NCBI GenBank assembly: GCA_947471745.1
Contig: CANJKZ010000530.1
Location: 348,501-412,500 of the forward strand
Length of the DNA: 64,000 nucleotides
Source: Closterium sp. Naga37s-1
Lineage: Eukaryota; Streptophyta; Zygnematophyceae; Desmidiales; Closteriaceae
Reading direction: 5' to 3'
Under the pieces are notes generated by a model that was given only the letters and a program-made list of their open reading frames with translations, did no database searches and was not told where the DNA came from. Each line of letters starts with the position of its first letter. Position 1 is the first letter of the stretch. Below, in pieces: positions 1 to 8,351 of this stretch. The position numbers were made by a program, and so were the translations under genes.

Positions 1-1974
1 CTGCTGCCAAGTTGTCCAGGTACGTTTGGAGAGTGATTCGTTTGTAGAAAATCACGTCACGCGCTGCTACTATTTCCTTCGAGTGGACGTCGAAAATCTT
101 CCACGCGTTGTAATGTTTTTCGATGCCCAGGTGTAACCCCCACTGTGCGCGTTGTGAGAATCGTCCGGCTCGTGTAGTGTGGGGTCGGTACTGTACCATG
201 CAGCCAAAAACTCGTAACATTTTTGTGTTGCCCAATTTTCCTGTCCACAGCAGATGCGGTGATGCGTTGTTCGGAAGCGAGGATGACGAAAGCAAGTTGT
301 GTAATGGCACAGCGTGGTCCATCCCCTCAGGCCATTGATGATTGGGTAGTCGCATGCCACGTAGCAGCTTGTGCATGGTGTTCTGGAGGGTTCTGTTCAT
401 CCGTTCTACCACGCCTTGCTGTTGATGAGCGTAGGGAAGAGAGATGAGTCTCTTGATGCCTCTCTCCGCCAAGTATTGCTTGAAGCGCTGTGATTGATAT
501 TCTCCTCCCCCGTCTGACTGGAAACTTTTCAGCTTCACTCCTGATTCTCTTTCTGCTACTGGGAGCCAAGCAATGAAGGCTTCAAAGGCCATGTCGCGAC
601 TCAGAAGATTGAGGTGCCAGACGTATCTGGTGGCGGCGTCGATGAATGTGATCACGTAGTTGTATGCTCCCTGTCCGCTTTCGCGGGTGTACAGTATGTC
701 ACTGTAGACCTTCTCCAGTGGTGCATATGCTGGCGTGCTCGGGTTGTGGTGAGATACGAACGGCTGATGAGGTAAGTCGGCTTCAGGACAGGTAAAGCAG
801 GTTCCGCGGACTCGTTGAAGTTCTCTTCCGTCGGGTAAGAGTATTAATCTTTGTCAAGAACTCGTGCTTTTATCGTGTTGTTCAGTGTCGTGTTGCTGGG
901 ATTTCCTAGCCTTTGATGCCATAATGATTCGTCGGCGCGATGTCCAGGTGAACGTCTATACAGGCCGGAGTTGGAGTAGAAACGTGCAGTGACGGTAGCA
1001 CTTCTGTGGATGTCTCGTGGAGCAGGAGTCAGCTGTTGAGCGGGTGACGGTGTTGATGAAGAATTGGCAATTGGTGTTGGTGTTGTTGTTGCTGCTTCTG
1101 TCGATGTTGCTGCTGCTGCTGCTGTTGTCTCTACTGCTGTTGTCGTTGTTGTTGCTGCTTCTGTCGATGTTGCTGCTGCTGCTGCTGTTGTCTCTACTGC
1201 TGTTGTCGTTGTTGTTGCTGCTGCTGTTGTCTGTTGTCTCTAGTGTGTGAGTACCAGAAGCCTCCGGGGCTGAAGTATGAGTCGAGATCTGGTGGGTGCG
1301 ACCAAGTGGTGAAGTCATGTCATGTCTGGTAAGTTGACGATCATGTCGATGTCAGCAGTTCCTTGATCTGGGACGAAGTCAAGAAAGAAGACGTTGTTCT
1401 TCAGGACTGCTTTCCCGATGTTAAGTCTGCCCCTCACGTTGTACAGCTTGAATTCTTGAGTAGTGCTGTCGGCTTCAAGATGAATCCCTTTTGCCATGAG
1501 CTGGCTGACGCTTAGCAAATTGTAGCACAGTCCTTCTGCAATCAAAACCTTCGACATCTGCAAAACGACGTTAGTTTCACGGGACTGAAGTTGAACTACT
1601 CCTTGTCGTCGTATGTACATGTTCTGGTTGTTGGCGATGGTGATCATGACTTCCCGGTTTAGGTGTTGTTCCCGTTGAACAAAGCAATTTGACGAGCACA
1701 TGTGTTGTCCGCAGCAGCTGTCCAAGAACCAAGTATCTTGACCGGATGGTTCGCTCTGTGCGATAGCTGCGTATGTCGGGTTTGGTTGAAGTGATTCCCG
1801 ACGAGGTGTGCTTTCGTGGAGCAATTCTTCTAGTGAGTAGGTCGGTGGTGAACCGGTGATGCAGGAGTCCGTTCTTGTCATACAGCTTATGATGTTTCTT
1901 GTTCCTTGTGGAGGTTGTGACGTTGTCGTTGAAGACGGCGCCTGAATCGAAGGATGCTGCTGTGTGGAAGTCAC
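1..1974 (-). pseudogene. protease-integrase region of element A
   Basis: ORF 1315-1974 holds the aspartic protease start 'TWFLDSCCGQHMC', followed by 'LCYNLLSVSQL', which is typical of copia proteases. The catalytic D-S-G has become D-S-C. Downstream comes a Ser/Asn-rich repeat, then integrase pieces in several frames: a CxxC remnant near 800, 'SDILYTRESGQGAYNYVITF' near 670-720, and 'FQSDGGGEYQSQRFKQYL' plus 'HQQQGVVERMNRTLQNTM' near 380-530. The D and E of the DDE triad can be recognised, but stops and frameshifts break the frame. Confidence 0.8.
1078..1240. repeat. 63-bp minisatellite inside element A
   Basis: Two and a half copies of a 63-bp unit made of TGY trinucleotides; the marker gctgcttctgtcgatg occurs at 1091 and again at 1154. 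On the element's strand it encodes Asn/Ser/Asp-rich repeats. Confidence 0.85.
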
Positions 1975-3221
1975 TTGACTACTTGAAGGTCAAAGCTGAC
2001 TTGGTGATGGTAACGATTGCTGTTGATTTGGGCAATGAATGCAAGAGTGTCCTGACGTTCGGCAGAGATGGCAGAACGGTGGTATGTATCTTCATGCTTG
2101 GTGCTCTTGTTGTCGGTTGTTGTTGTTGCCCCGCTGAGTGTGAAAGGCGAATTCCAGTGCTGATCCTCTTTTCTTTTGTCGTTCTTCATGCAGGTCCATG
2201 TCTTGTTGTTCGGCATGAATTTCGATGCAAATATTTGCTTCGGAGATTTTTCCGTGTGCTTGGAGAATGGCTCAAGTGGAGCGCCACTGAGGACCGAGAC
2301 CTGTGATGACGACAGTGACGAACGCTTCTTCGGATATTGATCCACCGCATCGAAGGAGTCTATCGCGCAGGCCGTGACAGCGACTGATATATGCCATTCC
2401 CTTCTCGCCGGGTTGCATTTGGACTGTTGTTAATTGCGCCATGAGACGACTTTTATTAACGCTGTCGGTTGCTTGATACATGTTCTTCATGTGGTTGTAC
2501 GCGAGCTCGGCGGAGTTTCCGTATCCGCGATAAGATCGGATGTTCTGCAGCTCGTTTGCCATTATGTTTTGCAGAAGTATGGTGTACGCCATCAGTGACT
2601 GATACGTGTACTGCTGCTTGTCGTACTCTGTCCCGTGCATTGGATATGGCAGGGAGCCGTCGAAGAAACCAAGAATTTGAGCGCCTTCTATCATCAGTTC
2701 GAGTTCGAAGGACCAGGTATAGAAGTCCTTTCCGTCAAACGGTGTTGATGTTTGCAGTTTCAGCACGTGTGCGAATTGTTATTGCAACTGAAGTGCATCC
2801 AGTGTCTTTGTCTCTTGTCCATGTGGTAGCCGATTCGGCATGAAGCTGACGGAGTCGCGTTGAGGTACATACGGTGCGAAGGTAGGCTGTTGATTTCCGC
2901 GCGCAAAAGATGAGCCGTCGAGACTCATGGGAGTGACTCCGTTGTTGTTGTCGCTGTTGGTTGACTGCGCAGGTGCCGCTTGTTGATGTTGCTCGTAGAA
3001 CGACATGAAGGAGAAGAATTTCTCCATCATGCTTGAGTCGATGCCGGTTGCTTGGTTCGCAGGAGTCTCAGTTGATTCACCAGCTGGTCTTTGAGTTGTG
3101 CCTCATTCTGTTTGCAGTCTAGAGGCTGGCGGTGGAGTAGGAGTAGTACCAGGAGATCCAGTAGACGAGCTTCTTTCCTTCTATGTTGCCATGTCTTTTG
3201 ATGTTGCAGGAAGTTGAACAA
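1975..3221 (-). pseudogene. gag of element A, frameshifted
   Basis: The best block (2272-2766) is a UBN2/copia gag domain starting near 'LKLQTSTPFDGKDFYTW' and continuing through a conserved 'YQATDSVNKSRLMAQL' stretch. Upstream Gln-rich N-terminal pieces lie in other frames (3027-3221 and 2779-3030). Near 2033-2074, in yet another frame, the minus strand encodes CHLCRTSGHSCIHC, a perfect C-x2-C-x4-H-x4-C zinc knuckle for RNA packaging. At least three frame changes separate these parts, so no full Gag can be made. Confidence 0.85.
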
Positions 3222-3240
3222 GGTTGAGTTTTGTCTTGTA

Positions 3241-3253
3241 GGCTCTCATACCA
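3241..3253 (-). other. Primer-binding site of element A
   Basis: On the minus strand it reads TGGTATGAGAGCC. This is one base off the usual plant copia site TGGTATCAGAGC, which pairs with the 3' end of initiator tRNA-Met. It lies directly against the LTR end. Confidence 0.8.
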
Positions 3254-3688
3254 TGTTGGGCTGAAGAAGTCCTTAGGGTCGTTTCAAGACTAAACCCTCA
3301 GAGTGGTGATATATTTAGCGGAAGCGTAATAGTGGATTAATTGAACCACCTTGCACTAGTATATGAGAACAAGATGTGTTGATTATAGCAAAGAGATACA
3401 AGGTTTTATATGATTACAAGGAATACGAAAGGTTTAACAATAATTGCTGTTGCGATTCGATGCAGCGACGACTCGGGTAACTCCTCAATAGCGAGTCAGT
3501 TGTTTGTCCTTGCTGCCGCGCTGCCTTTGTCAAGTCAAAGGTCGCTGACCTTTGACCTTCGCTTCAACCTCCTGCTGTTGTCGCCTTGTCAACCGCTTTG
3601 GTTGACTCGGTGTTGCTTCGCTGTGAGTATGCTTCTCTTTTGTTATAGTGCTCGATACTTCAGAAGCGTAAACTAAATGCTTCCAACA
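3254..3688 (-). repeat. 5' LTR of element A
   Basis: The 435-bp segment is bounded by the inverted ends TGTTGG and CCAACA and abuts a primer-binding site, as expected for a copia LTR. The partner LTR is outside the window, so the outer boundary rests only on the terminal inverted repeat. Confidence 0.75.
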
Positions 3689-4457
3689 CGCCCGTTACTG
3701 CTAACGGGGCTTCGCCAACTTCGCGCGCACTGTTTCACCAAACATTGCACTGCTGGAGCAGCCGAGTCGGCCTACGCTTCGGGACTAGCCCGAACTTCAC
3801 GCCAGCGTAGCACTAGCTAGCTCGCACGCACCGCGTTACCGTTTGCACATTTTTGCGTACAAGTATTAGCTCATGGCTTCGTTCATATTTTGTACTCATT
3901 GAATCCTCGCTACCTAGAGTTTTTTTGCACCCGTAACAACAGCACAACAGTGGTAAATGTTGTTTTCTTCTGGTGTACTGATGGTTCCGTGCTTATGTTA
4001 ATTGCGGATACAATGTTGGGGGGCTTACTTTGGCGGCGCTGGGCCTTCAACTCTGAAACATGTGGTGGGCGAGGGGCGCAAGCAAACCCACTGCTCGATA
4101 TATTTTCTGGGCATCCACTGTAGTCAGTGAGAACGTATGTTTGTCTTATTTTGCATTTGTAGCCCTCTTATTTCGCTCTCTCTACGTACCTAAACTCAAT
4201 GAATCCCAGCCCCATGTTCTCCCTCGTTCCAGCTCACTAACCAAACTCCTACCACACACAATGCTGTCTCACCTCCCCAGAATATTTCTTATTCTTGGCG
4301 CCATTTACCAACAGACTTCGCCTAATCCTGGTTCTGCCACTGCTCAAGAAAGCCGCACTAAGTTTAACCATTTCCCTCTCAGCCACACCTTCATTATCCG
4401 CCCGAACAAAGTCCCGTTCCGAACCCGTCAGTACTAACCCATCCAACCTTCGTCATC
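3689..4457. promoter_or_regulatory. Upstream region of phytocyanin gene 1
   Basis: No gene was recognised at 3689-4190. The stretch at about 4195-4450 resembles the stretch before phytocyanin gene 2 (about 8040-8350): both contain ccccatgttctccc, then ccaaactcc, then a Pro/Ser-poor leader before the ATG. It is therefore probably the duplicated promoter and 5' leader. No TATA box was fixed. Confidence 0.5.
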
Positions 4458-6788
4458 ATGTCGCGCCTAGTTCCTCTGCGGCTCCACCTCCTCCTCCTTG
4501 CCGCTCTCGTCCTCCTCGTCGGTACGTACCTCCACACTGCATAGCCGCGTGAAATGAGTGAGTCTCACTCATTTCACGCGGCTAGTTCCTCCGCGGCTCC
4601 TCCTCCTCCTTGCCGCCCTCGTCCTCCTCGTCGGTACGTACCTCCACGCTGCCCGCACTGTTCCACTATCGAGGTTGCGCAAAATAGTTTGCTGTTCTGT
4701 TATCGAGCATGCGCAAACGAGTTCGCTGTTCCGCCGTAATCGAGGTTGCGCAAATGAGGGGAGCGCGGAGCAATGAGCGGAGCGCGGACACATTATACGT
4801 GCCCCCTCTCCTTTGTGCAACTCGAGGCTGACCGCGTTCTTCTATTATCGGCGTGCTCTCCCTCGCGAGGCGCCACCGTGTCATACTCCTCCTCACGCTT
4901 TCAAACTCCGCCCCATTCGCCTGTCGTTCCTCAATTCGCCTCACGCCCATATCTTTGCACCCCCGCGACCCACCGCCCCCTCCTTTTCCTCTCCCCCCCC
5001 CCCACCCCCTCCCCTTCTCCCCCCCTCTCCCTCCCCCACCCCCCCTTTTCCCCCTCTCCCCTCCGTCCCTCGATGTCCTCCCCCTCCCTCTTTCCGCAAT
5101 CCCCGACTTCCCCCGCCGCATACCGTCGCTCACGCGTGCTTTTCGGCGACGACTTTCGACGTCATTTGCCGCTCTTCGGCGACGACTTTCGTCATTCTTG
5201 CCCTTCGGCGCGCAGCCTCCTCAATGTTCTCTTCCTCCTTTCATCCCTGCATCCCTTTGCCCCCGTCCTTCCTTCCCTTGCTATCCCTCCCTCCCTCCTC
5301 ACCTCACCCCCTCCCTACTCTCTCTCTCTCTCTCTCTCTCTCTCCCCCGCCTCTCTCCTTCTCGCCTCTCTCCCTCCCGTCACTCTCCCACCCGCCTCTC
5401 TCCCTCCCGCCCCTCTCCCTCCCGCCTCTCTCCCTCCCGCCTCTCTCCCTCCCGCCTCTCTCCCGCCCGTCTCACTCTCAACCCCCCCGCCCCCTCTCCC
5501 CGTGGACTCAATATTTTTCCCCCTTCTCCCCACCCCCTTTGCCCCCTCTCTCCGCGTGCAGAAAATCGTGTACGTGGGAGGCAGCTCCGACCGGTTGGTG
5601 TCCCCATGGGGCTTCGCAATGAAGGACTGGAAGGCGCCCAAGGTGCTGCCTGGCGACAGCCTAGGTACGCATGCTCCTGCGGGTGTGTCTGTGTGTGAGT
5701 GTGATGTGTGTTGTGTGGTTTACGAATGATGTGCGAGTGTGTCTGTGTGTATGTGGGTGGCTGTCCCCGTGCCGTTTCGCGATGAAGGACTGGAAGGCAC
5801 CCAAGTTGCTGCCTGGCGACAGCCTGGGTACACCCGTGTCCTGATGTGCGTGTGCTGATGTGATGTGCTGCGCGAGTGTGTGGGTGGCTCCCTCACTGCC
5901 TCCCTCCCTGTCTTCCTGCCTGCAGTGTTCCAGTGGTCGGGAGAGGTCCATATGGTGCACAAAGTATCACACTTCACTTGAGAAGGGTGTGTAATACATG
6001 TAACTCCCTGCCCCCTGTGTCATGCAGTGTTCCAGTGGTTGGCCGAACTCGGTGCACAAGGTTGCTGCAGCGGACTACGCTGCATGCACGTTTCTCAACT
6101 CCATCCCTTGCCCTTTCCCCCCATCCCCCTGTTCCTCGATGCCTCCCTGCCCCCATGCCCTGCCCGCAGTGTTCCAGTGGTCGGGCGAGGTACATTTAGT
6201 GCACAAGGTTGATGCGATGCGGCGGACTACACCGCATGCACGTTTCACAACTCCCTCCCCTCCCCTCTCTCGATGCCTCCTTGCCCTCCTACCCCTCTGC
6301 CTGCAGTGTTCCAGTGGTAGGGCGAGGTGCACAAGGTCAACGCGGCTGAGTATGCTGCATGCACGTTTGTCAACTCCTTTCCCCCCCTCCCTCCCTCCCT
6401 GCCCCACTGCCCCCCTGCCCCCCTGTCTGCAGTGCTCCAGTGGTCGGGCAAGGTGCACTCGGTGCACAAGGTCAGCGCGGCTGAGTATGCCGCATGCACG
6501 TTTGTCAACTCCCCCCCCTCCCCTCTCTTGATGCCTCCTTGCCCTCCTACCCCCCTGCGCGCAGTGTTCCAGTGGTCGGGCGAGGTGCACTCGGTGCACA
6601 AGGTGAGCGCGGCTGAGTACGCTGCATGCACGTTTGTGAAGGCGAAGCAGCTCGCTCGCAACCGCAACTACGGGAGCTACTGGTACAAGGTGAACTGGAG
6701 GGAGTTCGGCAAGACCCTCTACTTCAGCAGCAAAGCCAACAAGGACTGCAGCCTCGGGATCAAGGTGGCGTTCGTTGTCTCGACGTAA
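4458..6788 (+). CDS. Early-nodulin-like phytocyanin 1 (three visible exons)
   Basis: Exon 1 (4458-4521) encodes a signal peptide, MSRLVPLRLHLLLLAALVLL. Exon 2 (5562-5664) encodes KIVYVGG, then WGF and LPGDSL. Exon 3 (6565-6788) encodes VFQWSGEVHSVHKV to the stop. Exons 2 and 3 join in phase 1 and together give a 108-residue cupredoxin domain, the usual phytocyanin size. The first His ligand (HSV) is present. The expected Cys, second His and Met positions read YFSS, DC and GI, so three of four copper ligands are missing; the two Cys of the structural disulfide (AAC and KDC) remain. This is the pattern of non-copper ENODL proteins, which are secreted or GPI-anchored at the cell surface, but no GPI tail is visible here. 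Exon 1 ends in phase 1 while exon 2 starts in phase 0, so a tiny exon or another donor must lie between them. Confidence 0.8.
4542..4584. repeat. Perfect palindrome, 20-bp arms and 3-bp loop
   Basis: The arm tagccgcgtgaaatgagtga is followed by gtc and then the exact reverse complement. It sits exactly between exon 1 and its echo copy. Confidence 0.95.
4579..4634 (+). repeat. Echo copy of phytocyanin exon 1
   Basis: The sequence from cggctagttcct through tcgtcggtacgtacctcc repeats the coding end of exon 1 (4464-4530), including the splice donor, about 115 bp downstream. It keeps the Leu-rich signal frame but lacks an in-frame ATG. Confidence 0.85.
4960..5560. repeat. Polypyrimidine intron 1 with (TC)n and 15-bp repeats
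   Basis: The intron is almost entirely C and T on the + strand. It contains a (TC)n run near 5321-5345 and a minisatellite of about 15 bp (ctctctccctcccgc type) at 5365-5470, running straight into the exon 2 acceptor. Confidence 0.85.
5757..5827 (+). repeat. Echo of the 3' half of phytocyanin exon 2
   Basis: This matches the exon 2 segment from the WGF region to GDSL, including a GGGTAC donor-like end, and lies in the intron after the real exon. The 5' half is absent or degenerate. Confidence 0.85.
5926..6511 (+). repeat. Five echoes of the 5' half of phytocyanin exon 3
   Basis: Copies start at 5926, 6028, 6170, 6307 and 6433, each directly after a gcag acceptor, and the real exon follows at 6565. 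Spacing is 102-142 bp. Each runs from 'tgttccagtgg' to about 'gcatgcacgttt'; the 5926 copy is shorter, and from 6028 on the copies end in caactcc and pyrimidines where the real exon continues. The copy at 6307 has an in-frame TAG and the one at 6170 has a small insertion, so they do not look like usable alternative exons. Confidence 0.9.
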
Positions 6789-6817
6789 GAGAACACGGTT
6801 GGGTTACAATAAGAGAG

Positions 6818-6922
6818 TACAAGGTGACCTGGAAGGACTACGGCAAAACCATCTACTTCAGCAGCAAAGCCAGAAAGGACTGCAGCCTCGGGATCAAGGT
6901 GGCGTTTGTTGTCGGGTCGTAA
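6818..6922 (+). repeat. Echo of the 3' half of phytocyanin exon 3
   Basis: After the stop at 6786-6788, the last third of the exon is repeated about 134 bp downstream with its own TAA (6920-6922). It encodes YKVTWKDYGKTIYFSSKA and onward. The short 3' flank (taagag...ataagagagt) is repeated too. Confidence 0.9.
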
Positions 6923-8034
6923 GAACTTTGGGTTTCGATAAGAGAGTGTGCACACGTACTGTAGTGGTTGGCTTTGTGACTGTCTAGCATGGTTGTTGGG
7001 AAACTGCACGATATGTGTGAGCGCATGGCTTGATTCTGTTTGATTTGGTTTGATTTGGGGAAGGGACACCACCACACGAGTCAGGAGGACCCACTCTTCT
7101 TTCGGACAACTCTGACCGGGCAGGCAGAACAATCTGCAAGCCGAATCAGGGGATTCCATTTGTGGTGTTTCTCTGCCCCCTTTCCTCATGTTGATTTGAA
7201 TATTACTGTGCTTTGGAATGCCTCTGACAGGAAGGCTATGTTCCACTGTCTGCCTTGGTATGTGTTCCACTCCCTTTGGTAGGACGTTCTTTCCAACGGT
7301 ATCCTAAAAATGCAATTCGTTGCTCCATCAAATACATTGACCAGAATGCACAGCACCCATGCGTAATGTACGGTAAGGCAAGCTGAGATGACAAGGCTGT
7401 ATGTACAACTCTGTAAACCGCAAACCTCACACCAGCTGAAAACGTAACTGTACGCATTGGTTGGATTGGAGCCAGGTGCGATGAAAGGAAAGCATAATTT
7501 CCTTACATTGTATACATCAGAATTAGAGAATGTAAGGGTAATGATAGTTCCCGCTGGTGTAGTGTTAGGTTTGGCTACAAGTTATGTTACTACAGTACCG
7601 AGTCAATGTTAGGGCGCTCACCAAGGCCATGCTCACAGGTCTTGTCCCCATGTGACATTTTCTGGCGGCGCAGAACTTTCCACCCCAAACACTTGGGGAG
7701 ATGCGTGAACAGACAGGCAATGTATCTGTAAAATTTCGGGCAACCACTGCCGCCATGACGGGCGAATCGGCGTTTTGGTTTACAGCGGAAGAACTGGTTT
7801 CGGCCAACCACAAAGGTCAGTGTCTGCCCTACATTCTCGTGGAGCTCGTTCATCCACATTTGTGTTCCGCACCAACAAAAGGCGACTCCCAAGAGGCTCA
7901 GAGATCGCTCGTGTCCAGTGCGGTTCATTCAGGTTTACAAGCTTCTGAGCGCGGTATGGAGGACCCAACAACTCGGTGAAATCATGGAAGCAGCAGCGGC
8001 GCATCTATTGCACACCTCATTCCTCTGAACCGCA
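6923..8034. other. Intergenic region, no gene recognised
   Basis: It lies between the two phytocyanin genes. ORFs are short, overlap on both strands and show no recognisable motif. Confidence 0.5.
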
Positions 8035-8351
8035 ATGAACCGAACGTTTACGAATCCCGAATCATATCAACCCCATGTTCTCCCCCTCTTTTACTTCCAC
8101 CGACCAAACTCCAACGATCCAACCTTCTCCCCTCAAGGAACATGCATCTCCTCTCGAACATCTTATCTCACAACCCAATTGTACATATTTTGTGGCCCCT
8201 TTTCTCAACAGAGCCTGCTATATTCCCCGTTCTGCTCCTGCTCACGAAGTAGCACTGCAATTTAATATATATTTTCGCTCCGAAGGCTTCCCTATCCGCC
8301 TGAACGAGTCCCCTTTCGGCCCAGTACCAGTCCTTCCCAGCGTTCCTAATC
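8035..8351 (+). promoter_or_regulatory. Upstream region of phytocyanin gene 2
   Basis: It shares blocks with 4195-4457, including ccccatgttctcccc and accaaactcc, so the tandem gene duplication included the promoter and 5' leader. Confidence 0.5.

Larger units (their letters stand above)
1..3688 (-). mobile_element. Element A: decayed Ty1/copia retrotransposon, 5' part
   Basis: Reading leftward on the minus strand, the order is LTR (3688-3254), primer-binding site, gag, zinc knuckle, protease, and the start of the integrase. The element then runs off the left edge, so reverse transcriptase, RNase H and the 3' LTR are not in the window. Gag is broken over several frames and the integrase core is scattered, so the copy is dead. 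Its gag carries a classical CCHC knuckle and its LTR is about 435 bp, unlike the short-LTR copia group (B, C, D, E, G) found in the rest of the window, so it is a separate lineage. Confidence 0.9.

Noticed and set aside
1017-1250. Leu-rich ORF resembling a membrane protein
   Set aside because: Shadow of the TGY minisatellite in element A.
4773-5729. Long + strand frames rich in Pro/Ser/Leu
   Set aside because: They are read from the polypyrimidine intron 1 of phytocyanin 1. Only the end (KIVYVGG...) is a real exon.
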